A DNA stretch of 64,000 nt from SIG440 sp045648175 (lineage in GTDB: Bacteria; Bacillota; Clostridia; Monoglobales; Monoglobaceae): contig JAZRNN010000029.1 of assembly GCA_045648175.1 (NCBI GenBank), positions 12,610 through 76,609 on the forward strand. Reading direction: 5' to 3'. Position numbers and translations under genes: made by a program. This document shows, one piece after another, positions 45,359 through 53,164 of this stretch (the first letter of the stretch is position 1; every line of letters starts with the position of its first letter). Under the pieces are notes generated by a model that saw only the letters and a list, made by a program, of their open reading frames with translations, was not told the DNA's origin and searched no databases.

Positions 45359-46255
45359 ATGGCAGAAAAAAAGAAACCAACAAAAAAAGCTATGGGCCGT
45401 GGGTTAGGTGCATTTTTTGATGATATTACAGAAAATATTGTGTCCGAAGAGCCCATAAAGAAGGCGAAAAGTGATGGTGTGAGGGTTTTCAAAATCAGAG
45501 ATATTGAGCCTAATCCCGAACAGCCCCGAAAATACTTTGAAAAAGAAAAGCTGGAGGCTTTGGCAAATTCTATTAAGGAGCATGGCCTTATTCAACCGAT
45601 TGTAGTAAAGAGACAAAGCAACGGGATGTATCAAATCGTTGCCGGAGAGCGAAGATGGCGTGCGGCAAAGCTTGCCGGGCTGACAGAGGTGCCTTGTGTT
45701 GAGGGTGAGTATACCGAAAAGCAGGTTATGGAGCTTGCTCTGGTTGAAAATCTGCAACGTGAGGACCTTAATCCCATTGAAGAGGCAGAAGGTTATCGAA
45801 AATTAATTGATACTTTTGGTCTTACGCAGGAAGATGTGGCAGAACGTGTAGGAAGAAGTCGCAGTGCGATTGCTAATTCCTTAAGACTCAACGGCCTTTC
45901 TGCGAAAATAAAGAAAATGGTAATTGTCGGCGACCTTACACAAGGTCACGCAAGGGCTCTTCTTTCAATCGAAAAGGAAGCTGACCGTATTGCTCTTGCT
46001 GAAAAAATTGTTGCAGATGGACTCAATGTTCGCCAAGTTGAAAAGCTGGTCGCAATGTTTGGCGTAGAAAAGATAAAACCAGCTGCGGTTGCCCCTGACA
46101 AAAATCTTGAAAAATATTTTAAGGATCTTGCTAGTGATATTTCCGGCAGACTTGGGGCCAAGGTGACCATCAAAAATGGAAAAAATAAAGGTAAAATCGA
46201 AATTGAATATTTTAGCAATGCCGAGCTCGAAGGGATAGTGGAAAAGTTAAAATAA
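45359..46255 (+). CDS. parB: Chromosome partitioning protein ParB/Spo0J
   Basis: A 298-residue CTPase/DNA-binding protein: a basic N-terminus, IEPNPEQPRKYFEKEKLEAL, GERRWRAAKLAGL (CTP-binding motif), NLQREDLNPIEEAEGY, helix-turn-helix EDVAERVGRSRSAIANSLR, and a C-terminal dimer domain. It should bind the two parS sites upstream. The 149 bases after its stop hold no clear signal. Confidence 0.96.
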   Translation: MAEKKKPTKKAMGRGLGAFFDDITENIVSEEPIKKAKSDGVRVFKIRDIEPNPEQPRKYFEKEKLEALANSIKEHGLIQPIVVKRQSNGMYQIVAGERRWRAAKLAGLTEVPCVEGEYTEKQVMELALVENLQREDLNPIEEAEGYRKLIDTFGLTQEDVAERVGRSRSAIANSLRLNGLSAKIKKMVIVGDLTQGHARALLSIEKEADRIALAEKIVADGLNVRQVEKLVAMFGVEKIKPAAVAPDKNLEKYFKDLASDISGRLGAKVTIKNGKNKGKIEIEYFSNAELEGIVEKLK

Positions 46256-46404
46256 GTAAATTTTTGTAAAAAAGTGGAAAAATGCCGCCTTTAAAATGTG
46301 TTCTTAAATTGCAAAATTGAGAATGAGCAATGAAGAGATATTAAAATTACACCAATTGGGGTTAAGGGGCAAAAATTTGCGTTTAAACGGCAAGGGGGTT
46401 AAAA

Positions 46405-46815
46405 ATGAAAAAGAACAATAAGCGTATTTTCTTGTTTAATATAGTTTTGCTTGTTTGTGTATCTTTATTTGTAATTACCGGATGCACACCCCACAAAAAA
46501 ACAGATGACAATGAAATCTCTTATAAAAATATGTTTGAGGAAAATCAGCAGGCTTTAAAATTTCTTGAAGAAGAAAACGCAGAGCTTAAAGAGGAAAATA
46601 ATTTGTTGCAAACAAAACTTGCACAGGCATTGTCAGAGAAGTCGGATATTACAACACACAATCAAGCGTTAGCGGACTTGATTGATATTTATGAACTGTA
46701 CAAATTCGGAAATAAGGATGAGGCCTCAAAAAATTTTAAAAAAATCGAGCCTATGGGATTTGATGATGCGACCTTGGCTTACTATAAAATCTTAAAAGAC
46801 ATTTTAGAAAAATAA
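46405..46815 (+). CDS. Small coiled-coil lipoprotein, unknown function
   Basis: A 136-residue protein with a lipobox (LFVITGC, Cys near 27), so it is probably a lipid-anchored membrane protein. After a short linker a heptad-rich coiled coil (about 50-85; LEEENAELKEENNLLQTKL) leads to a small helical C-terminus. AAGGGGG precedes the ATG. I do not recognise a family. It sits between parB and serS on the same strand. Confidence 0.7.
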   Translation: MKKNNKRIFLFNIVLLVCVSLFVITGCTPHKKTDDNEISYKNMFEENQQALKFLEEENAELKEENNLLQTKLAQALSEKSDITTHNQALADLIDIYELYKFGNKDEASKNFKKIEPMGFDDATLAYYKILKDILEK

Positions 46816-46867
46816 AGAAGCAAATAATTGAAAAATTTAGCCAGATCGGCAGAATGGAGAAATTCAA

Positions 46868-48151
46868 ATGATAGACATTAAAATTTTAAGAAACGAACCC
46901 GAAAAACTTATTGAAGCACTTAAGCGTAGAAAAGAAGACAGAATTGATATTGACCATCTTCTTGAGCTTGACAAGCAGCGCAGAGAAATGGTTTTCAATG
47001 TTGAACAGATGAAAAGCAAGCAGAATACCATTTCCAAACAAATTCCTCAGTTGAAAAAAGAGGGCAAGGATACTGCGCCTATTTTTGCTGAAATGAAGGT
47101 TTTATCGGATGACATTAAGAAAATTGATGATCAGGTAAGGGAAATTGATGAAGAAATTGAAAAGATTATGTACACGATCCCCAATATTGCAAACCCAACT
47201 GTTCCCGAGGGTGACACTGATGAAGATAATATTGAGATAAGAAGATTTATGGAGCCTACCAAGTTTGATTTTGAACCAAAGGCGCATTGGGATTTAGGTG
47301 AAGATTTGGGCATTCTTGACCCTGCAACAGCGGCAAAGATTACTGGTGCAAGATTTACTGTATATCACGGGGCAGGGGCACAGCTTGAAAGAGCGGTTAT
47401 TAACTTCTATCTTGATACACATACCAACCAAAATGGATATAAAGAAATTTTCCCACCCTATATGGTACACCGCAACAGTATGGTAGGGACTGGACAGCTT
47501 CCAAAGTTTGAAGAAGATGCATTCAAAGTTGCAAACACCGACTATTTCCTTGTTCCTACAGCCGAGGTTCCTGTAACAAATATGCACAGGGATGAAATTC
47601 TTGACGGCAGCAAATTGCCCATTAAATATTGTGCGTACACTGCGTGCTTCAGAGCAGAGGCAGGAAGCGCCGGTAGAGACACCCGAGGTCTTATTCGTCA
47701 GCATCAGTTCAACAAGGTTGAGCTTGTTAAATTTGCTAATCCCGAAAATTCATATGAAGAGCTTGAAAGCTTAGTTAACGATGCAGAATCAGTTCTTAAG
47801 CTTCTTAAACTTCCATACCGTGTGGTTAAGATTTGTATTGGTGACCTTGGATTTACTGCAGCAATGAAGTATGATATTGAAGTTTGGATGCCAAGTTACA
47901 ACAGATTCGTTGAAATTTCTTCTTGCAGTAACTTTGAAGATTTCCAGGCAAGACGTGCAAATATCAAGTTTAAAAACAGCGTAAAGGATAAGGCTCAGCT
48001 TGTTCATACGCTTAATGGTTCGGGTGTTGCAATCGGCAGAACAGTTGCGGCAATCCTTGAAAACTATCAGAATGCAGACGGAAGTATTACTGTTCCTGAG
48101 GTTTTGAGACCGTATATGGGAGGCAAGGAAACCATCTTTCCCGAAAAATAA
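46868..48151 (+). CDS. serS: Seryl-tRNA synthetase
   Basis: A class II synthetase, 427 residues. The N-terminal coiled-coil arm binds tRNA (about 1-105). Motif 2 FRAEAGSAGRDTRGLIRQHQF and motif 3 NGSGVAIGRTVAAILENYQ are intact. GGAGAAA precedes the ATG. No T-box leader is seen upstream, unlike many Firmicute serS genes. Confidence 0.96.
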   Translation: MIDIKILRNEPEKLIEALKRRKEDRIDIDHLLELDKQRREMVFNVEQMKSKQNTISKQIPQLKKEGKDTAPIFAEMKVLSDDIKKIDDQVREIDEEIEKIMYTIPNIANPTVPEGDTDEDNIEIRRFMEPTKFDFEPKAHWDLGEDLGILDPATAAKITGARFTVYHGAGAQLERAVINFYLDTHTNQNGYKEIFPPYMVHRNSMVGTGQLPKFEEDAFKVANTDYFLVPTAEVPVTNMHRDEILDGSKLPIKYCAYTACFRAEAGSAGRDTRGLIRQHQFNKVELVKFANPENSYEELESLVNDAESVLKLLKLPYRVVKICIGDLGFTAAMKYDIEVWMPSYNRFVEISSCSNFEDFQARRANIKFKNSVKDKAQLVHTLNGSGVAIGRTVAAILENYQNADGSITVPEVLRPYMGGKETIFPEK

Positions 48152-48163
48152 TTAATTCAAACA

Positions 48164-48198
48164 TATAAAAAGCGAACACATTTGTGTTCGCTTTTTAT
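48164..48198. terminator. Bidirectional terminator between serS and pdxK
   Basis: AAAAAGCGAACACA / TGTGTTCGCTTTTT, a 14-bp perfect stem with a 2-base centre and T-rich flanks. Confidence 0.9.
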
Positions 48199-48218
48199 AT
48201 GGCAAAAATCAAAGTATG

Positions 48219-49088
48219 TTAAAGATTTTTGTTAAAAAACTTTGCCATAATGGGTTCAAAAATTGAACCATGTTCAATTTTAATATCGGGGTATTTCATA
48301 GTTTCCGCAATTGCTTCCTTGATAAAATCAACAGCCAGGGTTGATGCTTCATGCATTGATTTACCCTGCAAAAGACCGCCAGTAAGAACTGCTGCAAAAA
48401 TATCTCCTGTTCCGTGAAAAGGACGGTTGACATATCCACAGTCTAAAAAGGCAATTTTGTTTATGGTTTTATCAAGTACACAGGTGCACATTTTATCTGC
48501 AGCGGTCATAACAGAGGTTATAGCAATTTTTTGAGGACCAAGCTCCGATAAAGCGTAAAGAATTTCTGTAATTTCATCTTCTGTCACGGGGCGCTTGGGG
48601 TATTTTTTGCCTAGCAGTAAGCAGGCCTCGGTGAGGTTTGGGGTAATTACATCAGCAAGACCCACAAAATTTTTCATTGAAGTAAGAAGGTCGTTCATTC
48701 TATCATAATAAACGGTTTCTGCTTCGGACAAGTCGTTATCACCAAGAACTGGGTCAATGATGGTGATGAACCCCGGCTTTTTTTGTGTCTTAATAAAATC
48801 CGTGAGAATTTCAATCTGACGGGGACTGCCTAGATAACCTGTGCAGATGCCGTTAAAAGAAATGCCTAAATCCTGCCAGTGATTAAGAATTTTTGGCATT
48901 TCATCGGTTAAATCGCAAAATGTATAATTCTCAAAATGATATGTATGTGTAGAAAGAACTGCTGTAGGCAAAGGACAAACCTCCGCACCCATTGCAGAAA
49001 GTATGGGAATTGCTTCGGTCAAGGAAACCCGACAAAACCCTGAAAGGTCATTAACTGCAACAACACGGGGTATGTAATTTGGTATCAT
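48219..49088 (-). CDS. Pyridoxamine/pyridoxal kinase
   Basis: A PfkB-superfamily kinase of 289 residues phosphorylating B6 vitamers. VVAVNDLSGFCRVSLTEAIP, STHTYHF, IDPVLGDNDLS, ITPNLTEACLL and FHGTGDIFAAVLTGGLL (catalytic Asp and anion hole) fit the clostridial pyridoxamine kinase subgroup. It supplies PLP, used by the nearby MetY. AAAGGAGA precedes the ATG. Confidence 0.88.
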   Translation of the reverse strand: MIPNYIPRVVAVNDLSGFCRVSLTEAIPILSAMGAEVCPLPTAVLSTHTYHFENYTFCDLTDEMPKILNHWQDLGISFNGICTGYLGSPRQIEILTDFIKTQKKPGFITIIDPVLGDNDLSEAETVYYDRMNDLLTSMKNFVGLADVITPNLTEACLLLGKKYPKRPVTEDEITEILYALSELGPQKIAITSVMTAADKMCTCVLDKTINKIAFLDCGYVNRPFHGTGDIFAAVLTGGLLQGKSMHEASTLAVDFIKEAIAETMKYPDIKIEHGSIFEPIMAKFFNKNL

Positions 49089-49132
49089 AATAGCATCTCC
49101 TTTGTTTGAACATTGTTCAATTTAATAGTGTG

Positions 49133-49840
49133 TTACGGAACTAAAAGTTTCATCTCATCTTCAGTAAGCTCCCGTACAGCCCCTAATGGTAAAGATTCAT
49201 CCAGGTGTAGGTTGTTCATTTTGGTGCGTTTAAGATAAAGAACTTTATTATCAATAGCTTCAAACATTCGTTTTACCTGATGGAATTTACCTTCGTTTAT
49301 TACAATCTCTGCAAAATACGGCTCTGTCGGTGAAAGACTTTTTAATATTGCGGGCATAGTTTTATAGCCATCATCCAATGTTACGCCGTCGGAAAATTTT
49401 AAAATATCTGAGTCTGTTACAGGTTTTTCAATCTGTGCTACATAGGTTTTGGGAATATGTTTCTTGGGTGCAAGCAATCTGTGAGTCAGGTCGCCGTCAT
49501 TGGTAAGAAGCAAAAAACCTTCGGTATCAATATCAAGTCTGCCTACGGGAAAGGGCTCAAAATGTAAATATTCCTCGGGAATAAGGTCCATAACGGTTGG
49601 GGTTTTTCCGTCACGGGTGGCTGAAATATAGCCTTGCGGTTTGTTGAGCATAAGATAGATGAAGCGTCGGTAGACGACTTCTTTTCCCGAAAGAGTAACT
49701 ATATCGCAATCAATATTAAGGTGAATATCTGGTTTTGTTATAGGTTTTCCACCTATAGCAACCGTACCTGAACGGATTAATTTTTTCACTTCTGTTCGGG
49801 TGCCTACACCGCATTCTGCTAGAAATCTGTCAAGCCGCAT
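49133..49840 (-). CDS. RsuA-family rRNA pseudouridine synthase
   Basis: A 235-residue enzyme with an N-terminal S4 RNA-binding domain (MRLDRFLAECGVGTRTEVKKLI) and a catalytic domain with GRLDIDTEGFLLLTNDGDLTH (catalytic Asp) and EGKFHQVKRMFEA. Similarity to RsuA suggests 16S U516 modification; RluF-like specificity is possible. AGAGGTAA precedes the start. Confidence 0.9.
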   Translation of the reverse strand: MRLDRFLAECGVGTRTEVKKLIRSGTVAIGGKPITKPDIHLNIDCDIVTLSGKEVVYRRFIYLMLNKPQGYISATRDGKTPTVMDLIPEEYLHFEPFPVGRLDIDTEGFLLLTNDGDLTHRLLAPKKHIPKTYVAQIEKPVTDSDILKFSDGVTLDDGYKTMPAILKSLSPTEPYFAEIVINEGKFHQVKRMFEAIDNKVLYLKRTKMNNLHLDESLPLGAVRELTEDEMKLLVP

Positions 49841-49919
49841 AAAACATTACCTCTTGAATATATTTTCTAAAAATAACATATATTAGTAAAGAGCGTTTGT
49901 GCCAAGAGGAGGTAAAAAA

Positions 49920-50366
49920 TTGAGAATAATACAGTCAGCAAAAAAATACCGATATATTATTGCAACCCTTGCTTTTGCAAGTATACTCCTGATAATAATT
50001 GTAGGTCTTTTCAGCATCGACAATGCCACAAACGAGATGATTGTTGATTATATTGAAGGTTTGGGGTGGGAAATTGAACCCACGCCAAAAGAAATTACTC
50101 ACCTAACACTCCCTGAAAGCTTTGATGTGGTTTACGAAACATATAATGCAGTCCAAAAGCATTCGGGATTTAATTTTGAGGAATTCAAAGGCAAAAACGT
50201 AACTCGATACACCTATCTTGTTCTTAACCACAAGGAGTCCGAAAAATCACGGGTTGTGGCGGGAGTCTTTGTTTATGATGACACAATTATTGCCGGGGAT
50301 ATTTCCTCAACGGATATGAACGGATTTATGCACGCCATAACCGAAACATCAAATATCAGGCAATAA
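49920..50366 (+). CDS. Membrane-anchored DUF4830-like protein
   Basis: About 148 residues. A TTG at 49920 lies 6 bases after an AGGAGGT site, better than the GTG at 49899, which overlaps that site. One N-terminal membrane segment (about 13-35) is followed by an extracytoplasmic domain containing YIEGLGWEIEPTPKEITHL and RYTYLVLNHKE, as in DUF4830 proteins of Clostridia. The function is unknown. Confidence 0.7.
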   Translation: MRIIQSAKKYRYIIATLAFASILLIIIVGLFSIDNATNEMIVDYIEGLGWEIEPTPKEITHLTLPESFDVVYETYNAVQKHSGFNFEEFKGKNVTRYTYLVLNHKESEKSRVVAGVFVYDDTIIAGDISSTDMNGFMHAITETSNIRQ

Positions 50367-50420
50367 ACCCTTGCATATTAAAAGTATATCACAAAAAATC
50401 CGGTTTGACTATAGTTTTAC

Positions 50421-50449
50421 TTGACTTTTTTTGATGCAGAGAGTAAAAT
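50421..50449 (+). promoter_or_regulatory. metY promoter
   Basis: -35 TTGACT (50421-50426), 17-base spacer, -10 TAAAAT (50444-50449), 25 bases before the metY ATG. Little leader sequence remains, so no riboswitch fits. Confidence 0.65.
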
Positions 50450-50473
50450 AAGTTAAAAAAGGAGGAGTTACCA

Positions 50474-51745
50474 ATGAGAATTGAAACAAAATGTATTCAG
50501 TCGGGATATACACCCGAAAACGGAGAACCCCGTGTTCTTCCTATATATCAAAGCACAACATGGAAGTATAGCTCAACCGAACAGATGGGCAAACTTTTTG
50601 ACCTTGAAGAAAGCGGATATTTTTATACACGCCTTGCCAATCCCACAAACGATGCTGTTGCGGCAAAAATTGCAGACCTTGAAGGCGGTGTGGCAGCAAT
50701 GCTTACATCATCGGGGCAGGCGGCTTGCTTTTATTCAATATTTAACATTTGCAATGCTGGCGATCACTTTATTTGTTCATCAAGCGTTTATGGCGGAACA
50801 TTTAACCTTTTTGGTGTAACAATGAAAAAGCTGGGCATTGATGTTACATTTATTGACCCTGATTGCGACGAAGATACCTTTAATGCGGAATTCCGTGAAA
50901 ACACAAAGGCTGTTTTTGGTGAAACTATTGCAAACCCTGCGTTGGTTGTGCTTGACATTGAAAAATGGGCAAAGATTGCACATGCACATAATGTACCGCT
51001 TATTATTGACAATACCTTTGCCACACCGGTTAACTGCCGTCCTTTTGAATGGGGCGCTGATATTGTTGTTCATTCAACAACCAAGTATATGGATGGCCAC
51101 GCAACACAGGTTGGCGGTGCTGTGGTTGACAGCGGTAATTTTGACTGGGAAGCTGCAGGCAAGTTCCCGGGACTTACAACTCCTGATGAATCTTATCACG
51201 GAATCACCTATACCGAAAAGTTTGGTAAAGCGGCATATATCACAAAGCTTACAGCACAGGTAATGAGAGACTTGGGCTCAATTCCTTCACCCCACAATGC
51301 GTTTCTTCTTAACTTAGGTCTTGAAACCTTGCCTCTGAGAATGGAACGTCATTGCAGTAATGCACAGGCGGTTGCTGAATATCTCAGCCAAAACGATAAA
51401 ATCTCATGGGTGAAATATTGTGGACTCAAAGAAGACCAATATTATGACATTGCACAGAAATATTTGCCCAACGGCTCCTGCGGGGTAATCTCTTTTGGCG
51501 TTAAAGGTGGAAGAGAGGCGGCTGTTAAATTTATGGACAGCCTTAAACTTGCGGCAATAGTAACACACGTTGCAGATGCAAGAACATCAGTTCTCCATCC
51601 GGCAAGCCACACCCACAGACAGCTCAATGATGAAGAGTTAAAGGCGGCAGGCGTAACACCTGACCTTATAAGATTCTCGGTGGGCATAGAAAATGTGGAA
51701 GATATAATCGAAGATATTCAGCAAGCGCTGGACCAATTAAAGTAG
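50474..51745 (+). CDS. metY: O-acetylhomoserine sulfhydrylase family (PLP enzyme)
   Basis: A Cys/Met-metabolism PLP enzyme of 423 residues, the size of O-acetylhomoserine aminocarboxypropyltransferase. It has YTRLANPTNDAVAAKIADLEGG, SSGQAACFY, PLIIDNTFATPVNCRP, the PLP lysine in VVHSTTKYMDGH and SHTHRQLNDEEL. It probably makes homocysteine from O-acetylhomoserine and sulfide; methionine gamma-lyase is an alternative. AGGAGG precedes the ATG. Confidence 0.9.
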   Translation: MRIETKCIQSGYTPENGEPRVLPIYQSTTWKYSSTEQMGKLFDLEESGYFYTRLANPTNDAVAAKIADLEGGVAAMLTSSGQAACFYSIFNICNAGDHFICSSSVYGGTFNLFGVTMKKLGIDVTFIDPDCDEDTFNAEFRENTKAVFGETIANPALVVLDIEKWAKIAHAHNVPLIIDNTFATPVNCRPFEWGADIVVHSTTKYMDGHATQVGGAVVDSGNFDWEAAGKFPGLTTPDESYHGITYTEKFGKAAYITKLTAQVMRDLGSIPSPHNAFLLNLGLETLPLRMERHCSNAQAVAEYLSQNDKISWVKYCGLKEDQYYDIAQKYLPNGSCGVISFGVKGGREAAVKFMDSLKLAAIVTHVADARTSVLHPASHTHRQLNDEELKAAGVTPDLIRFSVGIENVEDIIEDIQQALDQLK

Positions 51746-51765
51746 AATAAAGAAAACCTAAGTAA

Positions 51766-51795
51766 GGGAGTCTTCATCTTTGAAGGCTCTCTTTT
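51766..51795 (+). terminator. Terminator after metY
   Basis: GGGAGTCTTCA (51766-51776) pairs with TGAAGGCTCTC (51781-51791) with two G-U wobbles, followed by four T residues. Confidence 0.75.
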
Positions 51796-51874
51796 GCAAT
51801 GCAAATGTTATGTGTATTGATAAAGAAATTGGATATATAATTGTATATACAAATGTATTGCAGAGGTGTTATAT

Positions 51875-52051
51875 ATGAGAAAATTTAAAATACCGTCCAT
51901 TCCACCTACAACAAATAAGTGTGTTAGATTTCCTAATGATATAATTGAACAGGTTGAGGAAGCTATTCGAGGCAAAGAGTGTACTTTTTCGGCATTTGTG
52001 ATTGAAGCTGTAAGAGTTGCTTTAGAAAATATTTCGGAGAACGATGAATAA
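51875..52051 (+). CDS. Small ribbon-helix-helix-like protein
   Basis: A 58-residue protein; the ATG at 51875 has AGAGGTG before it (an upstream in-frame GTG at 51866 overlaps that site). A short strand (NKCVRFPNDIIEQVEEAI) followed by two helices (FSAFVIEAVRVALENI) fits a CopG-like RHH fold. Its end overlaps the next regulator gene by 8 bases, suggesting coupling. Confidence 0.6.
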   Translation: MRKFKIPSIPPTTNKCVRFPNDIIEQVEEAIRGKECTFSAFVIEAVRVALENISENDE

Positions 52052-52277
52052 AGATATTGAAATTAAAATAGGCAAAAATATTAAACAAGCAAGGGAAAGA
52101 ATAAAAATGACCCAAGAAGTGCTGGCTGCAAAGCTACAGTTAAGAGGTTGTGATATTACCCGAAGTGCTGTTGCAAAAATTGAAGTTGGGCAAAGGCATT
52201 TATATCCTGATGAAATAATATTAATCAAGGAAATTATAAATACAGATTTTGACACAATCTTTTACGGTAAAGAGTAA
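52044..52277 (+). CDS. XRE-family helix-turn-helix regulator
   Basis: A 77-residue Cro/C1-type DNA-binding protein: IGKNIKQARERIKMTQEVLAAKL, then ITRSAVAKIEVGQRHLYPDEI. It overlaps the RHH gene and is directly followed by comF (stop abuts ATG), so the three are probably one transcript. The target is unknown. Confidence 0.85.
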   Translation: MNKDIEIKIGKNIKQARERIKMTQEVLAAKLQLRGCDITRSAVAKIEVGQRHLYPDEIILIKEIINTDFDTIFYGKE

Positions 52278-53018
52278 ATGAAAATATTTACGATTATAAA
52301 GAATTTCTTTTTCCCGCCGCAATGCATATTTTGCGACAAAGTTCTTGAGATAAATACCGAAAGTTGCATATGTGATGAGTGCAGAACTGCGGTAAAGCGT
52401 TGCGTAGACAAAATTTGTTGCGAAAAGTGCGGTAAGCCTATTGTCAGCCATGGCAAAAAGGTGCATTGTTTTCACTGCCTCGAGAACGAAACTCAGTATT
52501 TTAACCGAATTGTATCTGTTTTTGAATATGACGGGCAGGTTAAACAATCGGTACAAAGATTTAAGGGAAGAAAAATTCAGAGCTATGCAGCAACCTATGC
52601 AGAGTGTATGGCAGAGAGATTAGAACAGGAATACAGGGATATAAAATTTGACTTAATGTGTGCCGTGCCTTCAAGCAGCGACAAAAAATTGACACAGGGC
52701 TTTGATAATGTGGAGCTTATCTGCAAATATCTGTCAACACAAACGGGAATTCCCTTACAGAAAAATGTGCTGAAGAAAATTCGCAGGACAGATAAACAAA
52801 CACAGCTTAATTATTATGAAAGAGCCGAAAATATCAAAAATAGTATATCAGTAAATAATTTGGAGGTTGTTAGAGATAAAATTGTCTTGCTTGTGGATGA
52901 TGTTTGTACAACAAGAGCCACCCTGACCGAGTGTTCACGGGCGCTGAAAAAGGCGGGAGCAAGGAAGGTTTTTTGCCTGACCTTTGCTACGGCAATTAAA
53001 AAATACGGTAATACGTAA
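52278..53018 (+). CDS. comF: ComF-family phosphoribosyltransferase-like protein
   Basis: A 246-residue protein. The N-terminus has a zinc-ribbon with paired cysteines (CIFCDKVL, CICDEC, CCEKCGKP, CFHC), and the C-terminus has a PRTase-like core with VLLVDDVCTTRATLTECSRAL. ComF proteins aid DNA uptake in competent bacteria; an independent role in repair is possible. Its linkage to two regulators is unusual. Confidence 0.88.
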   Translation: MKIFTIIKNFFFPPQCIFCDKVLEINTESCICDECRTAVKRCVDKICCEKCGKPIVSHGKKVHCFHCLENETQYFNRIVSVFEYDGQVKQSVQRFKGRKIQSYAATYAECMAERLEQEYRDIKFDLMCAVPSSSDKKLTQGFDNVELICKYLSTQTGIPLQKNVLKKIRRTDKQTQLNYYERAENIKNSISVNNLEVVRDKIVLLVDDVCTTRATLTECSRALKKAGARKVFCLTFATAIKKYGNT

Positions 53019-53031
53019 AATTAAAAAGCAA

Positions 53032-53067
53032 AAATACTCCAAATTCGAAAATTTGGGGTATTTTTTT
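53032..53067 (+). terminator. Terminator after comF
   Basis: AAATACTCCAAATT / AATTTGGGGTATTT stem (one G-U) with a 4-base loop and a seven-T run. Confidence 0.85.
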
Positions 53068-53164
53068 GCTAAATAGAAGGAATTTTCAAATTTGTGTCGA
53101 AGAAAAAAGGGACAGACCTTTTTGCTATCGTGCTAAAAAGGAGAAAAAATGAGGTAATAAAGCT

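Noticed and set aside
46816..46867. T-box leader before serS
   Set aside because: Only 52 bases separate the lipoprotein stop from serS, too short for a T-box.
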